From the NCBI GenBank assembly GCA_024402135.1, contig JAKSJN010000002.1, forward strand, positions 62,001 through 126,000: 64,000 bases of DNA, in the 5' to 3' direction. The notes below the pieces were generated by a model, which made no database searches, was not told the origin of the DNA, and saw only the letters and a list, made by a program, of their open reading frames with translations. Below, piece by piece: positions 33,168 to 42,338 of this stretch. Each line of letters opens with the position of its first letter. Within the stretch, counting starts at the first letter, position 1. Made by a program: the position numbers and the translations under genes. The stretch comes from Bacteroidales bacterium. Its GTDB lineage: Bacteria; Bacteroidota; Bacteroidia; Bacteroidales; UBA932.

Positions 33168-34019
33168 ATGAAAAAGACACTTCTCCTCGCATGCGCAGCA
33201 GTCATCAGCATGATTTGCGCAGCAAACGCTTTCGCTCAGCCACGTTTTTCAAGGAACGAGGTGATCGAGATCTGGCCAGATGGTGCTCCTAACTCAAACG
33301 GAGACACCTCGGCAGATGCTCCTGTAGCAAAGCTCACCATCTATCCTGCAATGAAGCCTAACGGCCAGGCCATCCTCTGTCTCCCTGGCGGTGGCTACGC
33401 AATGCTTTCAAAGACCCATGAAGGCGGAGACATGGCTACCTGGTTCAACTCGATGGGTGTAACTTTCGCTCTCCTCGAGTACCGTCTCCCTAAGGGTCAC
33501 AAGGAGATTCCGCTCAGCGATGCGCAGCAGGCAATGCGTCTTCTCCGCGAGCGTTCAGAGAAGCTCGGCATCACCAAGCTCGGTGTCCTTGGCTGTTCAG
33601 CAGGCGGCCACCTTACTTCTACCGTTGCAACCCACTACGTTGACGCCGCAACCAAGCCTGACTTCCAGATCCTCTTCTATCCAGTGATCACCATGGACAA
33701 GGCTTACACCCATATGAGCTCACACGACCTTCTTCTCGGCGAGAATGCAAGCGAGGCTGATGAGATCCTCTTCAGCAACGAGAAGCAGGTAACCCCAGAC
33801 ACCTGCCCTGCATTCATCATGCACAGCACTGACGATACCCTCGTTCCTGTAAAGAACAGCCTTCTCTATTATGAGGCTCTCGTGAAGAACAAGGTGTCTG
33901 CAACCATGCATATCTACCCTGTGGGCGGACACGGCTGGGGTATCGGCGACCGCTTCCCATACAAGAGTGACTGGCAGGCAGACCTTGAGCGCTGGCTCAG
34001 AATTGAAATCGGATACTAA
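33168..34019 (+). CDS. Exported alpha/beta hydrolase, acetyl(xylan) esterase-like
   Basis: 283 residues with a signal peptide ending ANAFAQ (~23). Alpha/beta-hydrolase of the BD-FAE/dienelactone-hydrolase-like type: oxyanion CLPGGGYAML (~67), nucleophile Ser in GVLGCSAGGHLT (~143-150), acid in HSTDDTLVPV (~223) and catalytic His in PVGGHGWG (~250). Homologues deacetylate or feruloyl-deesterify xylan oligosaccharides in the periplasm, fitting the GH3/GH10 enzymes elsewhere in the window. It lies 23 bp after the FNT gene and 12 bp before xpt. Confidence 0.85.
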   Translation: MKKTLLLACAAVISMICAANAFAQPRFSRNEVIEIWPDGAPNSNGDTSADAPVAKLTIYPAMKPNGQAILCLPGGGYAMLSKTHEGGDMATWFNSMGVTFALLEYRLPKGHKEIPLSDAQQAMRLLRERSEKLGITKLGVLGCSAGGHLTSTVATHYVDAATKPDFQILFYPVITMDKAYTHMSSHDLLLGENASEADEILFSNEKQVTPDTCPAFIMHSTDDTLVPVKNSLLYYEALVKNKVSATMHIYPVGGHGWGIGDRFPYKSDWQADLERWLRIEIGY

Positions 34020-34031
34020 TAGAAATGCAAT

Positions 34032-34610
34032 ATGAACTTCCTGGAAGAAAAAATTCTTGAAGATGGAAAGATCTATGAAGGTAACGTCCTCAAGGTAGAC
34101 AACTTTCTCAACCACCAGATCGACATTGACATCATGCGCCAGATCGCGTATGAGTTCAAGCGCAGATTCAAGGGAGAGCCGGTTACAAAGGTGCTCACAA
34201 TCGAGGCCAGCGGCATCGCCATCGCGACCATGCTTGCAGACCTGTATGACGTTCCTGTAGTATTCGCAAAGAAGGGCATTACCGTGAACAGCACTGACGA
34301 CAAGTATATGTCACAGGCCTATTCATTCACCCACAAGCACATGAACAACGTGTTCGTATCAAAGCCATACCTTTCATCCGGAGACAAGGTCCTGATCGTG
34401 GATGACTTCCTTGCCGACGGTGAGGCTGCAAAGGCTCTCATCGACATCGTGAACCAGGCTGGCGGAACCGTTACAGGAATCGGTGTCGCAATCGAAAAGG
34501 GTGTGCAGAACGGTGGCAAGAATCTCCGCGCTGCCGGATATCATCTTGAATCCATCGCCATCATAGACGAGATGGACTACAATACCCAGACAATCAAGTT
34601 CAGACAATAA
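34032..34610 (+). CDS. xpt: Xanthine phosphoribosyltransferase
   Basis: 192 residues, typical for Gram-positive-type Xpt. It makes XMP from xanthine and PRPP. Conserved: VLTIEASGIAIATMLAD (~57), the PRPP-binding motif KVLIVDDFLADGEAAKAL (~120-137) and the N-terminal NHQIDIDIMRQIAYEF. Adjacent to an NCS2 permease gene 14 bp downstream, the classic xpt-pbuX pair for xanthine salvage. No purine riboswitch is seen upstream, where the acetylesterase gene ends 12 bp before the start. Confidence 0.93.
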   Translation: MNFLEEKILEDGKIYEGNVLKVDNFLNHQIDIDIMRQIAYEFKRRFKGEPVTKVLTIEASGIAIATMLADLYDVPVVFAKKGITVNSTDDKYMSQAYSFTHKHMNNVFVSKPYLSSGDKVLIVDDFLADGEAAKALIDIVNQAGGTVTGIGVAIEKGVQNGGKNLRAAGYHLESIAIIDEMDYNTQTIKFRQ

Positions 34611-34624
34611 TCAATCCCAATATT

Positions 34625-35926
34625 ATGAGTACAAAGAGCAATCTCTATCAGCTGGACGGCAGGGTTCCTGTTGCACAGGCCATTCCGTTCGGACTCCAGC
34701 ATGTGCTTGCGATGTTTGTAAGCAACATCACTCCTATCATCATCCTTGCCGGAATCGTAGGACTTGACCAGGGCATGAGCGGAGCATTGGTCCAGAACTG
34801 TATGGTCATCGCAGGTATCGGTACCCTTGTGCAGCTCTTCCCTATCTGGAAGATCGGTTCAAGACTTCCTATCGTCATGGGTATCAGCTTCACCTTCCTT
34901 TCTCTTGCGATCGGTATCGCTACAACCCAGGGCATGGGTGTCCTGATGGGCGCCGTCATCATCGGCGGTCTCGTCGAGGGTCTTCTCGGTCTCTTCGCAA
35001 AGTACTGGGTCAAGATCATCTCCCCTGTTGTTGCAGCTACCGTGGTAATCGCAATCGGATTCTCACTCCTCCCTATCGGCGCAAACTCATTTGCAGGCGG
35101 TCAGGATGCTGCTGATTTCGGCGCAGCTCACAACTGGATCGTAGGAACCGTAACCCTTCTCGTCTGCATGGGCTGCCAGGTATTCGCAAAGGGTTTCCTC
35201 CGTTCACTTTCAGTGCTCATCGGCCTTATCGTAGGTTATATCCTTTCAGTATGCATGGGCATGGTTGACTTCTCAGGTCTTTCTGGCTGTGGTTTCCTTT
35301 CATTGCCAAAGTTCCTTCCTTTCAAGCCTGAATTCAACCTTGGCGCCATACTCTCGATCGTAGCTATCTTCCTCGTATCAGCAACCGAGACCATCGGTGA
35401 CACCACCGCTCTTGCTTCAAGTGCTCTCGGACGCGACATCAAGGAAAAGGAGATCTCCGGCTCAATCGCATGTGACGGTTTCGTCAGCACCATCGCCGGT
35501 CTCTTCGGCTGTACCCCTATCACCTCTTTCAGCCAGAACGTAGGTCTTGCTGCCATGTCAAAGGTTGTCAACCGTTTTGCAATCGCTACCGGTGCTATCA
35601 TCATGGTCATCGGAGGTATCTTCCCAGCAGTAGGAGTAGTACTCACTACCATTCCTCAGGCCGTTCTCGGTGGATGTACCATCATGATGTTCGGTTCAAT
35701 CCTTTTCGCAGGTTTCGGAATGATGGCAAAGTGCGGCTTCAGCCAGCGTAACATGATCATCGTTTCAACCGCGCTCAGCGTAGGTCTCGGCTTCACCGCT
35801 GCATCAGAGATGTTCAACATCTTCCCTGATATCATCCGCACCGTCTTCGCTGACAACTGCGTTGCAGTGGTATTCCTTATCGCTGTTATCCTGAACCTTG
35901 CTCTTCCAAAGGATCTGGAAGCATAG
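34625..35926 (+). CDS. pbuX: NCS2 nucleobase (xanthine/uric acid) permease
   Basis: 433 residues with about 12-14 transmembrane segments. Typical NCS2 N-terminus GLQHVLAMFVSNITPIIILAG (~22-42), and the signature region SATETIGDTTALASSALGRDI (~246-266) followed by CTPITSFSQNVGLAAMSKVVNR (~295-316), where the Gln and the polar residues bind the purine ring. Proton- or sodium-coupled import of xanthine or urate across the inner membrane. It forms an operon with xpt. Confidence 0.9.
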   Translation: MSTKSNLYQLDGRVPVAQAIPFGLQHVLAMFVSNITPIIILAGIVGLDQGMSGALVQNCMVIAGIGTLVQLFPIWKIGSRLPIVMGISFTFLSLAIGIATTQGMGVLMGAVIIGGLVEGLLGLFAKYWVKIISPVVAATVVIAIGFSLLPIGANSFAGGQDAADFGAAHNWIVGTVTLLVCMGCQVFAKGFLRSLSVLIGLIVGYILSVCMGMVDFSGLSGCGFLSLPKFLPFKPEFNLGAILSIVAIFLVSATETIGDTTALASSALGRDIKEKEISGSIACDGFVSTIAGLFGCTPITSFSQNVGLAAMSKVVNRFAIATGAIIMVIGGIFPAVGVVLTTIPQAVLGGCTIMMFGSILFAGFGMMAKCGFSQRNMIIVSTALSVGLGFTAASEMFNIFPDIIRTVFADNCVAVVFLIAVILNLALPKDLEA

Positions 35927-35958
35927 TTCATACATAGAATAGTCGCGTACCCGAAGCG

Positions 35959-38418
35959 CTACTTCTTCCTGACGCCTCTCACTGCTTCTGCTTCGAGAGG
36001 ATTGTCTGGCCAGGAGTGCTTCGGGTACCGTCTTTTCAATTCCTTCCTGACTTCGAAGTATGTATTTGTCCAGAAGCTCCTCAGGTCGCGGGTAAGCTGG
36101 ACAGGCTTGAATCCGGGTGATAGAAGTTCCATAAGGACAGGAAGCCTGCCCCCATCAACGCATGGAGTATCAAGCAATCCGAAGCATTCCTGCAGGCGGA
36201 CACGAAGGACAGGCGCCTCGGCTCCGAGCCTGTATTCGATACGGATCCTGCTGCCTGTCGGAACTTCAATATGAGACGGAGCCATTCTTTCGACCTCCTT
36301 CTGCTGATCATAGTCCAGAAGGCTCCACAGCGCCTCGGCAACATTGATCTTCTTCAGTTCAGCAGTTGTCCTTACCTTGCCGATGAACATTGGCAGCCAT
36401 TCCTCCACGCGGTCCAGGACAGCTGATGTCGAGAGATCCGGCAGATCCATTTCGGGATGCCATCCTGCGACACAAGCGACTCTGCGCTGGAGGTTTCCGA
36501 CTTCATCGGAGAAATCAAGAATTGCTGAACCGTCCTTTCTGCAGGCCTCACAGATAACCTCGGCAAGTCTGTCCCGACTGCATTCGACAGGTGCAGAGTC
36601 AAGCAAGAGTCTACCTATCCTTAATTCCTTCTGTGCCACAACGCTACCCTTTCTCGAATCCCAGGAAACGTTTTCATATGGCTTTGCCATGGATCTGATA
36701 TCTGATTCATTCAAAGGAGCTGCGAGAAAGACTCTGCCGTCCGATCCAGGGCGTGAGTTAAGACTGGCGACAGCAAGCCACGTGTACGAACTCATGATGT
36801 CAGACTGCTCAAGTCGCACATTCTCACCACTGGACATCATGTAACGGCAGGATTCATTCATTTCCTTTGCCACCCTTTCGGGATATGCCAGTGCAACGAT
36901 CTTTCCTATCAAACAAGGATCCGGATCAGTATTATCCTCGGCTGCATGGACAAGATCACGATACTGCTGGGCAACCTTTGCAATACGGGACCAGCGGCCA
37001 GCAGATCCGTTTCTACGCGCCTGTCTGAGCCTTGAGACCCTGAGGTCAAGTGACGTTCCACAGTCCTCTGTCGCAAGCGGATCCTTCTCCTCTAGGATAG
37101 CTGCCACATCAGCGGCAAGCGAGCGCATCGAAGTATCCTCGAAAGAGATGAGCATCTGCGCGATGCGTGGATGGCATGGCAAGGAAGCCAGGCGACGTCC
37201 ATGACAGGTTATATGACCTTCATTGTCCAGCGCACCCAGAGAGGCAAGCAAAGAACGGGCTGAAGCGACATTTGAAGCGGGAGGTGCGGCAAGCCAAGGC
37301 AAAGCGTTCGGATCCGGTTCTCCCCAGGTAGCAATATCCAGACAAAGAGAGCTGAGGTCAGCCTCCAATATCTCTGGGACGCGGGTATCGGACATCGAGC
37401 GATCGGTTGCAGCTGACCACAACCTGTGGCATGTTCCAGATGAGACACGTCCTGCTCTGCCGCTTCTCTGGGTAGCCATGTCTTTGCTTATACGGACTGT
37501 TGTCAGCACATCCAGTCCTGTACGGCTGTCATGAATCAGCTTGCGGCATAGCCCAGAGTCAATCACGATACGCACGCCTTCTATGGTCAGAGACGTTTCT
37601 GCAATAGGTGTTGCCAGTACTATCTTCCTACGACCAGTGGCACTTGGTGCAATTGCCTTCCTCTGTTCACTCTGAGGAAGATTTCCGAACAACGGACATA
37701 CATCGGTGGATTCTTCGAAAGAGTCACCTAGCAGATCCTGACAACGACGTATATCCCCTTCTCCGGGAAGAAAAGCAAGTATATCACCGTCTTCTTCCCG
37801 ATATGCGCGGCTTATGGCCCGCGCAACCACCTCCGCTGCGTTCTCCGGGGTAGCCTCCTCATTTCCGTACCTGATACTTACAGGGAACATGCGACCGGCA
37901 CTCTCGGCAAGAGGAGCATCCAATGCCCTGCAGATTGAATCGGCATCTATGGTTGCCGACATGATAAGGATCTTCAGGTCTGGACGAAGAAGATTCCGGC
38001 ATTCAAGAGCAAGCGCCAGAGAAAGCTCACTGGCAAGGCTACGCTCATGGAACTCGTCAAAGATAATCACCGACACTCCTTCAAGTCCAGGATCATCCAC
38101 AAGCATCCTGGTAAGGATACCCTCGGTCAGGACCTCTATCCTTGTCCTGGAAGAAACCTTTGTCTCGAAGCGGATGCGGTATCCGACCTTTCCCCCGACT
38201 TTATCGTCAGAGAGGAATGACATGCGTTCAGCCACCTGTCTTGCCGCAATGCGTCTGGGCTCAAGCATGAGAATCTTTCCCCCATCGTCCAAGGAATCCA
38301 GGACGGCAAGAGGAAGGACTGTCGACTTTCCGGCACCAGGTGGAGCTGTAACGACAGCAATCCCCTTTTCTTTGAGAAGCCGGCAAACCTGAGCGCTTAT
38401 TTCCTCGACTGGCAGCAT
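35959..38418 (-). CDS. hrpB: ATP-dependent helicase HrpB (DEAH family)
   Basis: 819 residues from the ATG at 38418, whose TGATG overlap with the exonuclease stop decides the start. Helicase motifs: APPGAGKST (~24), DEFHERSLAS (~117), MSATI (~148), ATPIAETSLTIEGVR (~286) and QRSGRAGR (~325). The long C-terminal part is HrpB-specific. The protein is a DEAH-box NTPase of unclear physiological target, possibly RNA or ribosome-related. It is the last gene of the minus-strand run. Confidence 0.93.
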   Translation of the reverse strand: MLPVEEISAQVCRLLKEKGIAVVTAPPGAGKSTVLPLAVLDSLDDGGKILMLEPRRIAARQVAERMSFLSDDKVGGKVGYRIRFETKVSSRTRIEVLTEGILTRMLVDDPGLEGVSVIIFDEFHERSLASELSLALALECRNLLRPDLKILIMSATIDADSICRALDAPLAESAGRMFPVSIRYGNEEATPENAAEVVARAISRAYREEDGDILAFLPGEGDIRRCQDLLGDSFEESTDVCPLFGNLPQSEQRKAIAPSATGRRKIVLATPIAETSLTIEGVRIVIDSGLCRKLIHDSRTGLDVLTTVRISKDMATQRSGRAGRVSSGTCHRLWSAATDRSMSDTRVPEILEADLSSLCLDIATWGEPDPNALPWLAAPPASNVASARSLLASLGALDNEGHITCHGRRLASLPCHPRIAQMLISFEDTSMRSLAADVAAILEEKDPLATEDCGTSLDLRVSRLRQARRNGSAGRWSRIAKVAQQYRDLVHAAEDNTDPDPCLIGKIVALAYPERVAKEMNESCRYMMSSGENVRLEQSDIMSSYTWLAVASLNSRPGSDGRVFLAAPLNESDIRSMAKPYENVSWDSRKGSVVAQKELRIGRLLLDSAPVECSRDRLAEVICEACRKDGSAILDFSDEVGNLQRRVACVAGWHPEMDLPDLSTSAVLDRVEEWLPMFIGKVRTTAELKKINVAEALWSLLDYDQQKEVERMAPSHIEVPTGSRIRIEYRLGAEAPVLRVRLQECFGLLDTPCVDGGRLPVLMELLSPGFKPVQLTRDLRSFWTNTYFEVRKELKRRYPKHSWPDNPLEAEAVRGVRKK

Positions 38419-38912
38419 CAGAGAATTTCCAGTGCAATTGCTGCACATGCCTCTGCATCGGCAAGCGCATGATGATGATTTGTCAGATCATAACCGCACG
38501 CGGCAGCGACTGTATGAAGCTGATGGTTTGGCAGACAACGTCCGAAATGGCGCCTTGAAGCTGCCAGGGTATCGTAGAACACATAGTCGGGATAATCCAT
38601 CTGATAGACACGGAAAGCGGCCTTGAGGCAACTCTCATCGAAGCGTGCGTTGTGTGCGACCAAAGGAAGTCCCTCGACGAGCGGAGCAATCTCTTCCCAG
38701 ACCTGCGAGAACACGGGAGCATCCATGGTATCAGCCTCGGTGAGCCCATGGACCTGGACACAGAACCACTTGTAATAGCATGGTTCAGGATTGATGAGGC
38801 TGTAGTAGCGGTCAACGATCTCACCGTCACGGACAATGACGATACCTACGCTGCATACGCTGCTTGCGCACTCATTCGCTGTCTCGAAGTCTATCGCTGC
38901 AAAATCCCTCAT
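38418..38912 (-). CDS. DnaQ-type 3'-5' exonuclease
   Basis: 164 residues, a free-standing DEDDh exonuclease. ExoI motif AAIDFETANEC (5-15), ExoII LVAHNARFDESCLKAAF (~84-100) and ExoIII HHHALADAEACA (~147-158) supply the acidic metal ligands and the catalytic His. It is not fused to a polymerase, so it probably degrades or trims DNA or RNA ends in repair. It is 3 bp after the esterase and overlaps hrpB by one base; together these encode nucleic-acid processing at the end of a metabolic operon. Confidence 0.9.
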   Translation of the reverse strand: MRDFAAIDFETANECASSVCSVGIVIVRDGEIVDRYYSLINPEPCYYKWFCVQVHGLTEADTMDAPVFSQVWEEIAPLVEGLPLVAHNARFDESCLKAAFRVYQMDYPDYVFYDTLAASRRHFGRCLPNHQLHTVAAACGYDLTNHHHALADAEACAAIALEIL

Positions 38913-38915
38913 GAA

Positions 38916-39653
38916 TTAAAGCGGGTCAATGTTACACATGACGTGGTAGATCTGCTTCTGCCACCAAGGCCAGTCATGATCGGAGTCATGTCCCCAATAG
39001 TCAAACCATGCCGGAACGTGCTTCTGGCAGAGTATTGTATCGAGTTCCCTTGTAGAATCCAGAGTGATGTCCTCCCAGCGTCCCTGGCCGATAGTGACCA
39101 CAATCCTGCGATGACGGTACATATCCATCCACGGATGGTCCTCAGGCATGTTGCGGAGGAAATCCTGTGGTGAATTGGCGTATGTAAGGTCATCCGAGTA
39201 GTATGGGAAGCTGTCGCGTGTATGGTAAAGGCCTGACATCGCTATCAGGGTGTCAAAGATGTCCGGACGGCGGAAGAAGAAGTTCGCTGCATGAAGTGCG
39301 CCAAGAGAACATCCTGTCACCATGAAGGTCTCGTCCTCCCAATAGCGGATGTTTGGCATCAGTTCATCTATGATGTAATGGAACCAGCGCTCATGCTGTT
39401 CAATGCGCCAGCGGCAGTCTCCACCCATGTTTGACCAGGTCTCCCAGTCAATACCGTCAACACAGATGACACGAAGCTTTCCAGCCTCGATCCATGGAGT
39501 AAGCTGATGAATCATGCCACGCTCTGCGTAGTCGAAGAAACGTCCATCCTGAGATGGAAAGGCAATCATGCCATGACCGCGGTCACCATAGACCTTGTAT
39601 TCCATGTCACGGTTCAGGTTGTGGCTGTACCACTTGTGATACTGTACGTCCAT
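38916..39653 (-). CDS. Cytosolic alpha/beta-hydrolase, esterase family
   Basis: 245 residues, no signal peptide. Esterase-D-like: the nucleophile Ser is in TGCSLGALHAANF (~117-124), and the His is in YWGHDSDHDWPWW (~220-232). The block MIAFPSQDGRFFDYAERGM (~29-47) is characteristic of a Bacteroidota group related to the family that includes feruloyl esterases and S-formylglutathione hydrolases. It starts 3 bp after the ATP-grasp gene and is part of the ATP-grasp/peptidase cluster, so it may process a product of the ligase. Substrate unknown. Confidence 0.75.
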   Translation of the reverse strand: MDVQYHKWYSHNLNRDMEYKVYGDRGHGMIAFPSQDGRFFDYAERGMIHQLTPWIEAGKLRVICVDGIDWETWSNMGGDCRWRIEQHERWFHYIIDELMPNIRYWEDETFMVTGCSLGALHAANFFFRRPDIFDTLIAMSGLYHTRDSFPYYSDDLTYANSPQDFLRNMPEDHPWMDMYRHRRIVVTIGQGRWEDITLDSTRELDTILCQKHVPAWFDYWGHDSDHDWPWWQKQIYHVMCNIDPL

Positions 39654-39656
39654 GTC

Positions 39657-40853
39657 TTAGATTCTGTCGTAGATATCGTCGAGGAATGCATTCATCTCCG
39701 CCTCTGTCTTGAAACGCGCGATGTATGACTGGTTGCCCATTGCTGCAGAAAGAGCATCAGGCACGCGGTCCCACTGCATGAGATTGGCAGCATATTTGGA
39801 CATCATCGCTGCGTGGTCCAGGCGGTACTGGACACCGTCTCTACGACCCGCAAATGCACAGTAATAATCCTCATGCTTCTCCGGGAGCTCAGTCTTGTCA
39901 AAGGCAATCATGTCCGCCCAGATCTTGTAAACATCAAGAGAGTGAGCATAATTGAGCATGTCCGGGGTAAATCCACCACCAGGGCGCATGTTGACTTCCA
40001 GCGCCACGAAGTCGCCGACATTGCCAAGTCCACGGTGGGCACGGTCCAGGCGGAAGAACTCAAGATGAACGAAGCGGCTCCTCACGTCAAAAGCCTTGAT
40101 GGTCTGACGGCCCCAGTAACGGAGATTCTCGTTCATTTCCTTCTCGACGTTATATACTGAATCGAGATTGTTCTTAACGATGTCTGCGATAGACGGCGGG
40201 CAGACGCTCATCGACTCAAAGAGAGGCTTACCCTTGGAATCGATGATGGCATCATAGTCACAGATATCTCCAGTGACGTATTCCTCGATGACGTACTGGT
40301 CAGCATGCATGTTCTCTGCGTAGAAAGCCTCAAGCTGTTCCTTGTTCTCGAGCTTGTATGTGCCATTCGCACCTACACCGACATCCGGCTTCGCAAAGAG
40401 AGGATAGCCTGCATCCTCGGAGAATCGCTTGACAGCGTCAAGTCCTTCTGCGGCTTTTATCTGTCGGGCGGTACGGATGTGTCCGAGTGCATAGTATTTC
40501 TTCATCTCGGACTTTTCCTTGATAGCGTCGATCTTGTCCGACTTGAGACCGGTGTTGATGTTGAAATCGGTTCTCAGCTTAGCGTCCTGTTCAAGCCAGT
40601 ATTCGTTGTTGGATTCAAGCCAGTCGATACGGCCATGTTTCCATGCAAAATGCGCTACGCCACGGTAGACCTCGTCATAGTTCTCGAGGTTTGATACCTT
40701 GTAGTACTCACCAAGTGCAGCCTTGAGCTCCGGTTTCAGCTCATCGTAAGGTTGGTCGCCGATACCGAGTACATTGACACCATTACGCTTTAACGCAGCA
40801 CAGAACTTCCATGCCGCATCGGGGAAATTTGGGGAAATGTATACGAAGTTCAT
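39657..40853 (-). CDS. ATP-grasp carboxylate-amine ligase-like protein
   Basis: 398 residues. The preATP-grasp domain (FVYISPNFPDAAWKFC, ~2-17) is followed by the ATP-grasp core: YPLFAKPDVGVGANGTYKL (~150-168, ATP-binding Lys and flexible loop), QYVIEEYVTGDICDYD (~185-200) and VALEVNMRPGGGFTPD (~296-311, metal site). The architecture fits ligases joining amino acids or peptides (BtrJ/L-amino-acid-ligase-like). It sits with an S51-type peptidase gene upstream (12 bp) and an esterase downstream (3 bp); making and cutting of a small peptide-like compound is a reasonable inference. Confidence 0.78.
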   Translation of the reverse strand: MNFVYISPNFPDAAWKFCAALKRNGVNVLGIGDQPYDELKPELKAALGEYYKVSNLENYDEVYRGVAHFAWKHGRIDWLESNNEYWLEQDAKLRTDFNINTGLKSDKIDAIKEKSEMKKYYALGHIRTARQIKAAEGLDAVKRFSEDAGYPLFAKPDVGVGANGTYKLENKEQLEAFYAENMHADQYVIEEYVTGDICDYDAIIDSKGKPLFESMSVCPPSIADIVKNNLDSVYNVEKEMNENLRYWGRQTIKAFDVRSRFVHLEFFRLDRAHRGLGNVGDFVALEVNMRPGGGFTPDMLNYAHSLDVYKIWADMIAFDKTELPEKHEDYYCAFAGRRDGVQYRLDHAAMMSKYAANLMQWDRVPDALSAAMGNQSYIARFKTEAEMNAFLDDIYDRI

Positions 40854-40865
40854 TTTATATGTGTA

Positions 40866-41615
40866 TTATTGGTCCTGTTTAATCAGTTTTCCATTCGGAA
40901 GAAGCAGTTTTCTCTCGTTGTCGTGACAGACGAGCCTGAGTTTGCCATCTTTCATCCTGTAAGCCTTGCCTCTGAGTTCTGTCCTTTCTCCTTCGATAAG
41001 GAAATACGAACCGTCAGGAAGACACCACACCGGATGCTGCCAGCTGTGTCCGGCAACAATGTCGTCAACGAGTTTCCTTCCATCCAGAGTTGCTTTCTTC
41101 AAATTCTGGAAATGAGGCAGGATGTTGACATCTGTAAGACCAAGACCTTCCAGATGAATCCTGTAGTTTGGATCAAGCGACTCCCCTTCCAGTTCTGGAG
41201 AAGAATATACAGTTCCTGCACAGTTCATCGATCCGGCACTGATAGTCAGCATGACACCATCGAATGAGCTTAGTCTCCACTTGAGATGAAGATCGTTGAA
41301 GAAACTGTTCTCAGTAGGGACATGTCCACCGCAGAGAATGATGAAGTTCGCGCGGCGAAGCATGCGTCCTACACTGTTCTGGGTTCTTCTGTCAAGTACC
41401 TTGAATTCTTTGAAAGGAAGTTCGGCACGATCGAAGCACTCACGGATTTCCCAGGCCATCCTGTCCGTGATCTCCACATCGTCAGGATAGGACGAGACCA
41501 TGACACATCTTATGGGCACGTCAAGAGACTCCTTGAGTTCTTCAAGAAGACCGTTGGCAGGATTCAGGTCTCCCGCCCAACCAAGAGTATGACTGCTTGT
41601 AAGGAGGATCTTCAT
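40866..41615 (-). CDS. S51-type (PepE/cyanophycinase-like) peptidase
   Basis: 249 residues. A class-I glutamine-amidotransferase-like fold with CGGHVPTENSFFNDL (~94-108), the nucleophile-elbow Ser in MLTISAGSMNCAG (~125-134) and NILPHFQNL (~165) providing the His, as in aspartyl dipeptidase PepE and cyanophycinase. Such enzymes hydrolyse Asp-X dipeptides or isoaspartyl bonds. Its C-terminus (~200-249) is an extra beta-rich piece. The start abuts the cyclophilin stop with no gap, and the ATP-grasp ligase follows after 12 bp, suggesting a ligase/peptidase pair. Confidence 0.75.
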   Translation of the reverse strand: MKILLTSSHTLGWAGDLNPANGLLEELKESLDVPIRCVMVSSYPDDVEITDRMAWEIRECFDRAELPFKEFKVLDRRTQNSVGRMLRRANFIILCGGHVPTENSFFNDLHLKWRLSSFDGVMLTISAGSMNCAGTVYSSPELEGESLDPNYRIHLEGLGLTDVNILPHFQNLKKATLDGRKLVDDIVAGHSWQHPVWCLPDGSYFLIEGERTELRGKAYRMKDGKLRLVCHDNERKLLLPNGKLIKQDQ

Positions 41616-42338
41616 TTACTTGACCTCCTTGTAGTTCTGTACAAGGGTAGCCTTGATGATATGTATGTCCTCGAGAGGACGGTCAAGAGAGTCGGTAGCA
41701 ACCTTGGTGATTGCATCGACTACCTCCATTCCCTCAAGCACCTGTCCGAATACGGTGTATGAATAGTCAAGATGAGCTGCACCACCTTCGGTCTTGTATA
41801 CCTCACGCATTTCCGGGGTGAGTACACCCTGGCCGTTGGTCCACTCGGTGATGCGGGCCTGGGCACGGTCAAGCTCCTCGTCAGTGTAAACCTTGCCGGT
41901 GATGATGGTCCACTGATGCATCGAGCTCTTCTTCTCAGGATTGAAGTCGTCACCCTGACGTGCAGCATTGAGCATACCGCGACGGTGGAAGAATTGTGGT
42001 GCACGGAACTCGGCAGGAATCCAGTTTTCCTCCATCTGATCCTCGACAGGACCTTCACCAAGAGCCGCACCAGGGACTGCACGACGGCTGGTAGAGTCAC
42101 CGGTCTGAGCGAGGAAACCATCAATCACACGATGCCAGAGGATACCGTCGAAGGTTCCGTTCTCTACCTGTTCGATGAAGTTGTCGCGGTGAAGAGGTGT
42201 CTCGTTAAGAAGTTCCACGAGAATATCACCCTTGTCAGTCTCGATCTTGACCTGGGCGCGCTGCTCAACAGCGTTGTTGCAGGCTGCAGCAAGCATTGCA
42301 GCAGCAATGATAATCATGATTCTTTTCTTTACATCCAT
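41616..42338 (-). CDS. Cyclophilin-type peptidyl-prolyl isomerase, lipoprotein
   Basis: 240 residues. Signal peptide with lipobox AMLAAAC (Cys20), then a cyclophilin domain: DNFIEQVENGTFDGILWHRVIDGFLAQTGD carries the substrate-binding Arg/Phe/Gln, and VFGQVLEGMEVVDAI the C-terminal signature. An insertion around 108-180 (NAARQGDDFNPEKKSS...) is typical of Bacteroidota versions. It catalyses proline isomerisation of folding exported proteins. It overlaps the symporter stop by one base (TAATG) and abuts the S51 gene. Confidence 0.9.
   Translation of the reverse strand: MDVKKRIMIIIAAAMLAAACNNAVEQRAQVKIETDKGDILVELLNETPLHRDNFIEQVENGTFDGILWHRVIDGFLAQTGDSTSRRAVPGAALGEGPVEDQMEENWIPAEFRAPQFFHRRGMLNAARQGDDFNPEKKSSMHQWTIITGKVYTDEELDRAQARITEWTNGQGVLTPEMREVYKTEGGAAHLDYSYTVFGQVLEGMEVVDAITKVATDSLDRPLEDIHIIKATLVQNYKEVK

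Noticed and set aside
34000-34032. Possible purine riboswitch before xpt
   Set aside because: The gap to the preceding gene is only 12 bp, too small for an aptamer, and none is seen in the coding end.
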